From Thiopseudomonas alkaliphila (GTDB lineage: Bacteria; Pseudomonadota; Gammaproteobacteria; Pseudomonadales; Pseudomonadaceae), in contig NZ_CP012358.1 in assembly GCF_001267175.1 (NCBI RefSeq), forward strand, positions 343,501 through 407,500: a DNA stretch of 64,000 nucleotides. Direction: 5' to 3'. Within the stretch, counting starts at the first letter, position 1. The number at the start of each line of letters is the position of its first letter. Both the position numbers and the translations under genes were made by a program. Shown here in pieces: positions 1-6,585 of the stretch. A model generated the notes under the pieces. That model was given only the letters and a program-made list of their open reading frames with translations, was not told the origin of the DNA and ran no database searches.

Positions 1-4
1 TCAT
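1..4 (-). CDS. start of a leftward gene running off the window
   Basis: Only the initiation codon (ATG at 4-2 on the minus strand) is inside the window. It is preceded by a strong ribosome binding site, GAGGTGA four bases upstream, and follows the same spacing as the other leftward prophage genes. Nothing can be said about the product. Confidence 0.3.
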
Positions 5-41
5 TAATCACCTCAGAACGGCAGTTTGCATAAAGTCATCA

Positions 42-158
42 TTATTCCTGGCTCAAATAATCTTTTTCGATACGCTTGACCAGTTTATCAATGCGGTGGT
101 TAGTCAACGCAATTAGAAGGAATTGCATTACTAACAGTAAAAGAAACACTCCGGTCAT
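42..158 (-). CDS. 38-residue single-span membrane protein of the prophage left arm
   Basis: Residues 3-18 form a hydrophobic segment (VFLLLLVMQFLLIAL core) followed by a basic, amphipathic tail (HRIDKLVKRIEKDY). The ATG overlaps the stop codon of the gene before it as ATGA, and GGTGA lies just upstream, so translational coupling in a leftward operon is likely. Too short for family assignment. Tiny membrane proteins are common in phage early regions, where some modify the host envelope, but no function is claimed here. Confidence 0.55.
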   Translation of the reverse strand: MTGVFLLLLVMQFLLIALTNHRIDKLVKRIEKDYLSQE

Positions 159-358
159 GATTCACCATCCTTAACAACCCAGGCTGAGCAACTAACGTAG
201 TTATCCCGTAGATCAAGTGCCGACTCATTCAGAAATTTATTCTGATCCTGTTCGCTCATGGCTTCCCACTCTGATAGATCTATGAGGATTTCGTCTTCGT
301 GGTCGCCGCCAGTGTAGCCAGTTTCAACCAGCACCTTGATCCTAACTTGATCGCTCAT
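155..358 (-). CDS. small acidic phage protein, DUF7167-like
   Basis: 67 residues, strongly acidic, with a central DLSEWEAMSEQDQNKF segment. This recalls the short phage proteins grouped as DUF7167, in which a beta hairpin is followed by a W-x-x-M-[ST]-x-E/D helix. The family link is from memory and tentative. The gene overlaps both neighbours by four bases, which places it in a leftward operon of at least four small genes. Function unknown. Confidence 0.6.
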   Translation of the reverse strand: MSDQVRIKVLVETGYTGGDHEDEILIDLSEWEAMSEQDQNKFLNESALDLRDNYVSCSAWVVKDGES

Positions 359-489
359 GGTTCACCGCCTTGCTCAAAAACTTGCAAGATCTCAGCCTGC
401 CGCCGAACGGTTTCCATCGCCTGCGGCTCGTAGCTTTCGTGAAACGCTTCACGCATTTCATCTGTCGGAGCCAGTTTGTGTGCATTCAT
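355..489 (-). CDS. 44-residue hypothetical phage protein
   Basis: Reads from ATG at 489 with GAGGTAGGT directly upstream and ends in an ATGA overlap with the next leftward gene. The product is a charged, probably helical peptide without transmembrane segment or recognisable motif. The evidence is the ribosome binding site, the coupling and the operon position. No function can be proposed. Confidence 0.55.
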   Translation of the reverse strand: MNAHKLAPTDEMREAFHESYEPQAMETVRRQAEILQVFEQGGEP

Positions 490-561
490 ACCTACCTCGT
501 GAAAACTTGATTACCTTGTGATATACAGGGGCTTAACTTTTTACCTGAATGGAAAACACCT

Positions 562-882
562 ATGAAAAAAATCCTGATCGCTATTTCTGCCGGGCTGATT
601 GCAGCCATTGCGCAACCCGCTTTTGCAGAAACAAACGAAGAAAAAGCGGCATTCGCACTGAATGCGGATGAGAGCGAAGTGACGGTCAGCGATGTGAAGC
701 GCTCGGGCATGAAAGTTAAATTCAAGGCGCACTATGATGGTGGCACTTACAACTGTTACTACACGTCCATGGGCGTGAAGTCTGACGCGCTGTGCTCAGG
801 TCCTATCAACAAGAAAGATGGTGTTCGCCCACATAGTGGCGCAGGGTGTAATGATTTGCTGAGAGCTGCAGGACGTTGCTAA
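562..882 (+). CDS. small secreted four-cysteine protein, prophage cargo
   Basis: 106 residues beginning with a textbook Sec signal peptide: basic MKK, hydrophobic core, and an AFA cleavage site near residue 22 before ETNEEK. The mature part has four cysteines (in NCYY, LCSG, GCND and the final GRC), which suggests two disulfide bonds in the periplasm. It is on the strand opposite to the surrounding leftward genes, so it should have its own promoter, as expected of a lysogenic-conversion (moron) gene. I do not recognise the family. Confidence 0.75.
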   Translation: MKKILIAISAGLIAAIAQPAFAETNEEKAAFALNADESEVTVSDVKRSGMKVKFKAHYDGGTYNCYYTSMGVKSDALCSGPINKKDGVRPHSGAGCNDLLRAAGRC

Positions 883-907
883 CTCTTCAAATTAATATTT
901 ATCAGGG

Positions 908-1399
908 CTAGAACGGAATATCATCATCAAAGCTATTGTAATCAGGCGCTGGCCCTTGGGCTTGCTGGCTAGGTTGCTGTGCTGGCGCTTGGTTGGGTGC
1001 AGCAGGTTGGTAGGCAGCTTGTTGTGCAGCGGCTTTGCTTTGTCCAGAATCGCCGGAGCGGCTATCTAGCATTTGCATTTGGCCGCTAATGTCCACGACC
1101 ACCTCGGTGGTGTAGCGCTTGATGCCGTCTTTTTCCCATTCTCGGGTTTGCAGCTTACCTTCGATGTAAACTTTGGAGCCTTTACGTAGGTACTGGCTCG
1201 CCACTTCAGCTAGGCGGCCAAACATGACTACGCGGTGCCACTCAGTCCGCTCTTGATGCTGACCTGTTAGCTTATCTTTCCAAATTTCGCCGGTGGCCAG
1301 TGTAAGATTGGTTACGGCATTTCCATTGGGTGTATACCGAATATTTGGATCGCTGCCCAGATTACCGACTAAAATTGCTTTGTTAACGCCACGGCTCAT
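908..1399 (-). CDS. ssb: single-stranded DNA-binding protein
   Basis: Phage-encoded SSB of 163 residues that coats single-stranded DNA during replication and recombination. The N-terminal OB fold (about residues 1-110, opening [14 protein letters not shown]) is followed by a Gln/Pro/Ala-rich linker and the acidic C-terminal tip DDDIPF, which recruits partner proteins. I start at the ATG at 1399 because GGAG lies six bases upstream. A longer reading from 1411 adds four residues and has no ribosome binding site. It sits in the leftward early operon with the methylase. Confidence 0.93.
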   Translation of the reverse strand: MSRGVNKAILVGNLGSDPNIRYTPNGNAVTNLTLATGEIWKDKLTGQHQERTEWHRVVMFGRLAEVASQYLRKGSKVYIEGKLQTREWEKDGIKRYTTEVVVDISGQMQMLDSRSGDSGQSKAAAQQAAYQPAAPNQAPAQQPSQQAQGPAPDYNSFDDDIPF

Positions 1400-1494
1400 T
1401 AAGTGCTCCATAATATTTGAGTTTGGATAGTAAATAAGGTAGGAGAGTATTAAAGGTTGAGTGCATTTATTTTTTCTTATGGTAGAGGTGTGTA

Positions 1495-2211
1495 ATGGAT
1501 AAAACTCTTAATGAAGGCTTTCTATTAGTAAAATTTTTCAAGGAGAAAAAATATAGAGACTTGTTAATTAAAGGGAAAATGCATATGAGATCACCTGAGT
1601 ACTATAGAAAAAATACCTTGCCTGGTGTTGGTGATCCTAATGAGTCATCTATTTTTTCTATTAGAGAGAAAATCTCAAATGATAAAAAACCAGTTATCAA
1701 TTTTGGATTAGTTGATAATATTTCTGGAAAAGTATCTCCGCCATTTAAGCTGATTTTTAAAAACCTTACTATGTATGATGCAGCTGTAGTGAATGGATGG
1801 ATTCAGTCGTGGTTTTTAATTCCTGCAAAGTTTAGTTGCATTAATAAATTTAACCTTTTTAAAAATAATATTGAACGAATGAAAGAGGAGTTTGGTCAGT
1901 ATGCCGCAATTATAGATGGAGAAGATTTTTCCAGTTTTTATAAGTTACTAGAAAAAAATTGTAGTGATCGATTAAGTTTTAGTATCGTAAAATATAGTCC
2001 TGACAGAACAGAGCATAATATTTTTTGTAAGAGTGAAGATTACTCCTATCAGAATGAGTTTAGGATAGTTATGGGGGAGTGTCCTATAATGGAAGAGAAA
2101 GATAAGGAGTTTATGGTTAAGGATGGATTTAGTAAAATTATAAGTAAAAGCCGCTATTTGCAGGCAAAATTACCTTCAGGAAAATATGAATATATTAAAA
2201 TTGGTATTTAG
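1495..2211 (+). CDS. AT-rich prophage cargo protein, DUF2971-like
   Basis: 238 residues, strikingly AT-rich compared with neighbouring phage genes, on the opposite strand to ssb and the methylase, and preceded by AGAGGTG. The N-terminal part ([26 protein letters not shown]) and the C-terminal segment with [12 protein letters not shown] recall DUF2971-type proteins, where a tract ending in x-E-x-E-[FW]-R-[IV] is typical; some of those occur in defence islands. The match is from memory and distant. An independent promoter, foreign composition and position between early genes all point to a moron. A role in lysogen protection is inference only. Confidence 0.6.
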   Translation: MDKTLNEGFLLVKFFKEKKYRDLLIKGKMHMRSPEYYRKNTLPGVGDPNESSIFSIREKISNDKKPVINFGLVDNISGKVSPPFKLIFKNLTMYDAAVVNGWIQSWFLIPAKFSCINKFNLFKNNIERMKEEFGQYAAIIDGEDFSSFYKLLEKNCSDRLSFSIVKYSPDRTEHNIFCKSEDYSYQNEFRIVMGECPIMEEKDKEFMVKDGFSKIISKSRYLQAKLPSGKYEYIKIGI

Positions 2212-2228
2212 TTAGGAGTGTTTCAGAT

Positions 2229-2330
2229 TTAAAAGGTGCTAACTACGTACCATAAAAAAGGTAAAATAATGGCGGTCCAGCCGATTAACCAGATCAAGGT
2301 TATGCGGCAGACAAGGGAGAACATAGTCAT
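2229..2330 (-). CDS. 33-residue hydrophobic peptide, possible
   Basis: An open frame from ATG at 2330 encodes an almost fully hydrophobic helix (LIWLIGWTAIILPFLW core) that would span a membrane once. No convincing ribosome binding site precedes either of its two possible ATGs. It fits the pattern of tiny membrane proteins in this arm (compare 42-158) but could be chance. Confidence 0.28.
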   Translation of the reverse strand: MTMFSLVCRITLIWLIGWTAIILPFLWYVVSTF

Positions 2331-2397
2331 TTTTTAATCTTGCTTAGAACTTGATTCCCTCACAAACGAGGGAGCCTGTTAATGTTTCTTGGGTTGC

Positions 2398-2429
2398 AGA
2401 CCATTTTGCTGACGTCAGCAGAATGGTCT
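2398..2429. repeat. 32-bp near-perfect palindrome
   Basis: Two 16-base arms match at 15 of 16 positions around a central GACGTC, beginning AGACCATT and ending AATGGTCT. It lies just downstream of the methylase stop. There is no T-run on either side, so it is a poor intrinsic terminator. It could be a protein-binding site, an RNA stability hairpin or a weak bidirectional terminator. A small CCCTC/GAGGG stem (2357-2372) lies next to it. Confidence 0.6.
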
Positions 2430-2444
2430 ACAGATAGGTGCTTT

Positions 2445-3206
2445 TTAGGGCTGCCAGCTATAGATCAGCAGCTCTTTTGCATCAATAGGGCGCCCGCCCA
2501 CTGTGTAAGAGGTTGTTAAAGGCTCCATGTGGAAGTCTTTAAACAGCTCACGAATGTCGGGGTGGTCGTTGATGCTGAGCAAGGCTTTTCCCTGCAGATT
2601 ACGAAAGGTTTCGGCCAGCATCTCGTATTGCTCCCAACCGAAGTCAACACCGTAGCCGGCTACTTTCCAGTAGGGTGGATCGCAATAAAAAAAGCTAAAA
2701 GGGCGGTCATAACGCTGTATGCAGCTATGCCAATCTAAGTGTTCAATACACACCTTGCTTAGTCGCAAATGAGCTAAAGAAAGCTCTTCTTCAATTCGCA
2801 ACAAGTTAATGCGCGCACCGCGAGCAGGATCTACGCCAAATGTTTGACCAACATTTTTACCACCGAACGCTAGTTTCTGCAGGTAATAAAAACGAGCTGC
2901 TCGTTGAATATCGGTGAGTGTGTCTGGGTGCTCGAGCTTGAGCCACTCAAACATTTCACGGCTAACGAGGCTCCAGCGGAATTGCTGAATAAACTCTTGC
3001 AGGTGGTGGCGAACCACGCGGTAAAGACTAGTTAGCTCACCGTTTATATCGTTGATGACTTCAGCCTTTGACGGATCTTTCATAAACAGCATGGCGGCTC
3101 CACCAGCAAAAGGCTCGATGTAGCTTTGGTGCTCGGGGAATTTGGGCAGGATCTGTTTTACTAGGCGACGTTTGCCGCCCATCCAGGGGATTATAGGTTT
3201 TGCCAT
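2445..3206 (-). CDS. dam: DNA adenine methyltransferase (D12 class)
   Basis: 253 residues with the order typical of N6-adenine methylases of the Dam/D12 class: PWMGGKRRL near residue 7 and EPFAGGAAML near 31 (AdoMet binding), and the catalytic DPPY at 176-179. It transfers a methyl group from AdoMet to adenine in phage or host DNA, which may protect the phage from restriction; the recognition site cannot be read from sequence. No partner endonuclease is visible, so it is an orphan methylase. GAGG lies eight bases before the ATG. It follows a Com-like gene by 15 bases, suggesting translational control. Confidence 0.92.
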   Translation of the reverse strand: MAKPIIPWMGGKRRLVKQILPKFPEHQSYIEPFAGGAAMLFMKDPSKAEVINDINGELTSLYRVVRHHLQEFIQQFRWSLVSREMFEWLKLEHPDTLTDIQRAARFYYLQKLAFGGKNVGQTFGVDPARGARINLLRIEEELSLAHLRLSKVCIEHLDWHSCIQRYDRPFSFFYCDPPYWKVAGYGVDFGWEQYEMLAETFRNLQGKALLSINDHPDIRELFKDFHMEPLTTSYTVGGRPIDAKELLIYSWQP

Positions 3207-3221
3207 TGATTGCCTCGTTAC

Positions 3222-3389
3222 TCATGCAGTGCTTAACTCAGCACTGGGTTGGAAGCTCGAGGCCTTCGTATTTAATGCTTTGCAGCGTGGGCACTTTATC
3301 TGAAGCTGATAATTGCCGTCTGCTAGAGCGAGTAGTCTGTTGCATTTATAGCAACGGATTGATTTTAACTTATGGCTGTATGTATTCAC
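3222..3389 (-). CDS. com: Com-family zinc-finger translational regulator
   Basis: 55 residues with KSIRCYKCNRLLALADG followed by IKCPRCKAL. This is the CxxC...CxxC zinc finger arrangement of phage Mu Com, which binds mom mRNA and opens an inhibitory stem so the mom gene can be translated. Com-like genes often precede orphan methylase genes in prophages, as here. The only in-frame start I find is GTG at 3389, with no good ribosome binding site, so the N-terminus is uncertain. A 7-bp hairpin (3227-3246) at the end of this gene, just before the methylase ribosome binding site, is a candidate control element. Confidence 0.75.
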   Translation of the reverse strand: MNTYSHKLKSIRCYKCNRLLALADGNYQLQIKCPRCKALNTKASSFQPSAELSTA

Positions 3390-3559
3390 AGTGCTTGTTT
3401 TATGTTACCTTGGCCTCGCACTTGCGCAGGTGTGAGAGGCTTCGGCTGGTTAGCAGCGCTAACTGCTAATTGGTGATCTAGTAGGGCACCCCTAGCGCCT
3501 TACTGGATCGCCTCTCTTCAATTAACTGCCAATCAGCTGGTCGCTATTAGTCAATTTCG
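3390..3559. other. hairpin-rich non-coding stretch upstream of com
   Basis: No gene is convincing here. Several inverted repeats are visible: GCCTCGCAC with GTGTGAGAGGC near 3412-3438, TTAGCAG with CTGCTAA near 3448-3470, a longer stem with symmetric mismatches flanked by GATC near 3476-3512, and CCA/TGG around ATCAGC near 3530-3541. The element AATTA..TGCCAATCAGC near 3524 recurs at about 5678 in the larger structured region. Confidence 0.5.
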
Positions 3560-3871
3560 CTACGAAAATTTCAAACCAACAACCCCAGCAATGATCAGTG
3601 CAATGCTGATTAAGCGGCCAATACTGTTACTTTCATTTAAGAACAGAATACCAACAATTACAGTGCCTACGGCGCCTATGCCAACCCAGATACCATACGC
3701 AGTCCCCATAGGTAAGGTTTTCATAGCTATACCCAGTAGCCAGAAGCTTAGACCCATAGTGGAGAGGGTAAAAATAGAAGGCAAAAGCTCAGTAAAGCCA
3801 TTGGTATGCTTTAAACCGAACGCCCAGATCACTTCACAGAGACCAGCAATTATTAAAATAAACCAAGCCAT
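3560..3871 (-). CDS. gdx: SMR-family guanidinium exporter
   Basis: 103 residues, four hydrophobic helices and the small multidrug resistance fold. The membrane-embedded glutamate is in helix 1 ([13 protein letters not shown]). The helix 3 segment [20 protein letters not shown] and the GLK near the C-terminus match the SugE/Gdx branch, which exports guanidinium in exchange for protons, rather than EmrE. The assignment is strengthened by a guanidine-II riboswitch directly upstream. AAGGAG lies seven bases before the ATG. A metabolite exporter with its own sensor is unusual prophage cargo and is probably host-derived. Confidence 0.92.
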   Translation of the reverse strand: MAWFILIIAGLCEVIWAFGLKHTNGFTELLPSIFTLSTMGLSFWLLGIAMKTLPMGTAYGIWVGIGAVGTVIVGILFLNESNSIGRLISIALIIAGVVGLKFS

Positions 3872-3886
3872 ATGTGCTCCTTATAG

Positions 3887-3931
3887 CTAGGGTCGTCCCT
3901 AGTAAATAAAGAGCGGTGAGGTCGTCCTCAC
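3887..3931 (-). ncRNA. guanidine-II (mini-ykkC) riboswitch
   Basis: Read on the minus strand, two 6-bp hairpins with identical ACGA tetraloops lie in tandem: GTGAGG-ACGA-CCTCAC (3931-3916) and CTAGGG-ACGA-CCCTAG (3902-3887). Paired hairpins with ACGR loops define the guanidine-II riboswitch. The second stem ends five bases before the AGGAG of the gdx gene, so control of translation initiation is likely: guanidine binding pairs the two loops and frees the ribosome binding site. Confidence 0.93.
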
Positions 3932-3954
3932 ATCATGAAGAGCTTACTTATAGC

Positions 3955-4206
3955 TTAGAAAGTATAAGTGTACTCATTGTCTGGCAACTCAATAGGCTGA
4001 ACATGCTCTAAAAGCAAGAGGTCATCAAACTTGTAGCTCAGCGTTCGAATTTCAACTTTTTGAGGCTTATTTATTCTAGGTTGGTGTACAGCCTCTGTTT
4101 TCTTAGATGGGGGTTGAGGGAAGCGGTTCCTTGCATTTACAAGACTTTCACTAGCACATACCAGTACTACGAGGGCCGGCAGCGCGACCATAATCTTATT
4201 GATCAT
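3955..4206 (-). CDS. small exported protein of unknown function
   Basis: 83 residues from the ATG at 4206, chosen because GGAGGAG sits six bases upstream; a longer reading from 4221 starts within that site. Residues 1-22 (MINKIMVALPALVVLVCASESLVNA) look like a signal peptide or membrane anchor. The rest is a proline- and charge-rich tail with no recognised domain. It lies upstream of the riboswitch-gdx unit on the same strand, but the riboswitch between them suggests separate control. Confidence 0.6.
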   Translation of the reverse strand: MINKIMVALPALVVLVCASESLVNARNRFPQPPSKKTEAVHQPRINKPQKVEIRTLSYKFDDLLLLEHVQPIELPDNEYTYTF

Positions 4207-4470
4207 TATGTACTCCTCCATGACGCAAAGCGTGTTTTATCAGCTAGATAGTAAGCGCTTAGCTGCTTACCACCGTATTGATGAAAGCAAGCCTAACTCT
4301 ACTTAGTCTCACGCGAGATTAAAACACCTGTATTGCGACTTTATGTGAAGAGTTCTATGCCTTTAGTGTTATTAAGCATATTTGCACAGTGTTCATGTAC
4401 AAACTTAACTTAAATGTGCGTTTTTAGTTGGTTGGGCTGATGTTACTCATACGTTTTTTATCGAAAGCGT

Positions 4471-5034
4471 CTATGTGATCGCTATTTTAGTGGCTTTGAA
4501 TTGCTGGATTGCCCAGATGATAGCGTGCATGCACCATATATAATGATAGGTGGGTTTTACAGGCCTAGAGAGATCACAAATCTCTAACTCGAATCCGGCT
4601 TCATGTTCATCCCAGTTTCTTATTGATTCTACGTAGCTGTACTCATCATCGAAATCGAACCCGTCAACATAAGTGACGGCGACTGACTCTTTGTCAGGAG
4701 TTAGCTCTGCATGTTTTACTATCTCGATAATGTCTTTTTTTGCAGTTTCTTGGCAGTATTCTGAAGCAACTCCAGCGACCAGTTTTTCTGTGTAATAGCC
4801 AGCATTATCAATGTTTTTGAAAAACTCAAACATGTCGTGAATGCGCGAAAAAACAAAGGTGCCCATATCGCCGCTGATGCATAAGTGACCGGGCCATGTG
4901 GTGATAAAAAAGTGTAGGTTCGAGCAGTTTGGGTTTTCAAATTTCAGTGAGCGATTTACGCCGTTGTCAGAAAGTACCGTCATTCGGTGACTTTCTACAT
5001 CCTTTAAAAAGGTTTCTGTTGTTGGCTGGCTCAT
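4471..5034 (-). CDS. conserved phage early protein of unknown function
   Basis: 187 residues. The central stretch NLHFFITTWPGHLCISGDMGTFVFSRIHDMFEFF matches a phage-restricted family that I recall from many lambdoid and Pseudomonas phages, where xxTWPGHLxIxGDMGTYxFSRxxDMFxFF is the hallmark. Its function is not known to me. The start at 5034 is set by GAGG five bases upstream and by the ATGA overlap with the preceding gene, indicating translational coupling. Confidence 0.8.
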   Translation of the reverse strand: MSQPTTETFLKDVESHRMTVLSDNGVNRSLKFENPNCSNLHFFITTWPGHLCISGDMGTFVFSRIHDMFEFFKNIDNAGYYTEKLVAGVASEYCQETAKKDIIEIVKHAELTPDKESVAVTYVDGFDFDDEYSYVESIRNWDEHEAGFELEICDLSRPVKPTYHYIWCMHAIIWAIQQFKATKIAIT

Positions 5035-5231
5035 AGCGGCCTCACTATCTTGCATGGAAAGTAGTGCAGATTTCTTGTGGCCACCTCGGACCAGTTGCGT
5101 ACGCCTTGTTTGGTTTCAAAAATATAGCCACCTGGCACCGGCCAAAAGACTAGGCCATCGTTAGATTTTTGAGCTTTGATAACGTGGCGTTTTTTGTGGC
5201 CGTAGTAGATGTCGTGCTTACTCAGTGGCAT
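5031..5231 (-). CDS. 66-residue hypothetical phage protein coupled to csrA
   Basis: Starts at the ATG at 5231, inside the 3' end of csrA, with a perfect AGGAGG six bases upstream; a longer frame from 5324 is only the shadow of csrA. The protein is basic with a [21 protein letters not shown] core, perhaps a small beta fold, with no family known to me. It overlaps csrA by 14 bases and the next gene by four, so the three genes form one translationally coupled unit. Confidence 0.65.
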   Translation of the reverse strand: MPLSKHDIYYGHKKRHVIKAQKSNDGLVFWPVPGGYIFETKQGVRNWSEVATRNLHYFPCKIVRPL

Positions 5232-5409
5232 TTTCGGCCTCCTGCCGCTCGGCTTGAATGCGGCGGTATATCTCTTCACGATGGACAGGAATGTTTTCTG
5301 GAGCATCGATGCCAATGCGAACAAACTGACCTTTCACAGCTAAAACTGTGACTGTAATATCATCGGCGATCTTGAACGATTCGCCAGAGCGGCGTGTAAA
5401 AACAAGCAT
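5218..5409 (-). CDS. csrA: CsrA/RsmA-family RNA-binding regulator, phage-encoded
   Basis: 63 residues matching the host-encoded family in length and layout: [14 protein letters not shown] at the N-terminus and [23 protein letters not shown] in the core, which includes the RNA-contact arginines (R6/R7 region and R44 in VHREE). CsrA dimers bind ANGGA sequences in hairpin loops and block or stabilise mRNAs. AAGGA lies upstream of the ATG. A phage copy could reprogramme host or phage translation. It sits directly downstream of a 600-base hairpin-rich non-coding region on its own transcript. Confidence 0.93.
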   Translation of the reverse strand: MLVFTRRSGESFKIADDITVTVLAVKGQFVRIGIDAPENIPVHREEIYRRIQAERQEAENATE

Positions 5410-6036
5410 AGGAATATCCTTATTTCAGATGGGGAAAGGAGGGTGCTGGTTACGCCAGCGACTCGGTTTATATGATCACTGCTAGAGCAATTGGCTTCGC
5501 CCTCGATTGACCGTGTGATCTTGATCACCCCGTTATCGCACGTTTACGGGGCTGCTCACTGGCCTTTTGACGGCGTGCTGAGCGAATTAGTAATGCAGTG
5601 GCAGGCGCTGATCTCCTGCTTTAGTAGGTTACTCATCTCATGCGCGTCGCATTGCCTACCTCAGTCGTGCGTTTAAAATTACCTGCCAATCAGCCTTGGC
5701 ATTCACTGCATTGGTAAGCGTAATGTTGACACCTGCCAGCGCCTATGCCGTCAGAAGCATAGCCGCCAAGCTTCCACTTCATTCAGCCTTAACCGTCCGA
5801 GGGTTTTACGCTCTGCGTTAAGCTATGTCTTTCAGTGCTACTGGGTTCCGACCATTACGCTTATCAATACACACTGGTTACGCCAGTGACTCGCCTCGAT
5901 CGCGCCTGCTGAGGGAGCAGAGGACTCAAGCGCTTGGTGCTTATTAGTCTTGCTGTGCGCTACCCTAGGGGTGACTTACCTGCGCTAACACGGCAAGCAA
6001 AATCCATTTAGGCGAACACCCGCGCCAGATCTTTTC
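5410..6036. other. 627-bp hairpin-dense non-coding region in the leftward operon
   Basis: No open frame here has a ribosome binding site or a recognisable product. The stretch is packed with short perfect stems: GCTGG-TTACG-CCAGC (5445-5459), GTGATC-TT-GATCAC (5515-5528), CCCCGT/ACGGGG (5528-5551), TGCCAA-TCAGCC-TTGGCA (5684-5701), CTATGC/GCATAG (5743-5762), ACTGG-TTACG-CCAGT (5873-5887), CTGCT-GAGGG-AGCAG (5906-5920) and the palindrome CAAGCGCTTG (5927-5936). Two hairpins share loop and flank but differ by a compensatory G-C to A-T pair, which suggests selection for structure. Confidence 0.6.
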
Positions 6037-6360
6037 TTAGCTAATCTGGATCAGCTTGCCGCTCCAGTGTTTGTTGTATGATTGCCGCAGTTCGTCGGGG
6101 CATACGTTGTATCGGTCACTGATAACGGATAAGGCATGATCGAAGTCTGCGCCGTCGTCTAACTGAAAATTGACTGCTAACACTGCCTGCCCAAGCAGGC
6201 GCTTATAGCTAATGGCCACTGATTCGTGACTGGGTACCGCTGGCGCTGGCTGTGCGGCGGCTGGCTGTGATACTGGTTTACTAAAAACCTCGGTAACCGC
6301 TTGTTTGATAAAGGTTAAAGCTGTTGGTGCAAATAGTGGTACATGAGTAATAGCTGTCAT
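6037..6360 (-). CDS. hypothetical phage early protein
   Basis: 107 residues: a hydrophobic N-terminal third, a Pro/Ala/Gln-rich linker (residues 32-44) and a compact C-terminal helical part ending in DELRQSYNKHW. An AAAGG element precedes the ATG at a slightly long spacing. It lies in the leftward operon between two non-coding stretches. No family is recognised. Confidence 0.6.
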   Translation of the reverse strand: MTAITHVPLFAPTALTFIKQAVTEVFSKPVSQPAAAQPAPAVPSHESVAISYKRLLGQAVLAVNFQLDDGADFDHALSVISDRYNVCPDELRQSYNKHWSGKLIQIS

Positions 6361-6447
6361 GGTAAATGCCTTTTAATGAATGCGGGTATGAAAATTGAGC
6401 TGATTTTGGTGAGTTTTAAGTCTTTTAAAGGTTTATATAGGGAGTAG

Positions 6448-6475
6448 GCCTGATATAGAGCTTATATCTTCAGGC
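6448..6475. promoter_or_regulatory. inverted repeat upstream of the GIY-YIG-like gene
   Basis: GCCTGATATA pairs with TATATC-tt-CAGGC around a five-base centre, about 110 bases before the GTG start at 6586. It may be an operator for the divergent or downstream gene, or part of a 5' leader hairpin. No confident promoter could be assigned next to it. Confidence 0.3.
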
Positions 6476-6585
6476 TAGGCTCTAAGGTGGATACTTATGA
6501 TAGAACTACAGTTGTGGTATCTTTATAGTTTAATATCTGTTTTTTCTTGCTTTTAGTGGCTTTCATTTTGTAAAAGGATAGTTTA

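Noticed and set aside
3200..3469. Plus-strand open frame of 89 codons opposite com
   Set aside because: It runs antisense to the Com-like gene, has no ribosome binding site and no recognisable product.
5491..5676. Plus-strand frame of 61 codons in the structured region
   Set aside because: No ribosome binding site, opposite to the operon, and composition follows the hairpins rather than coding sequence.
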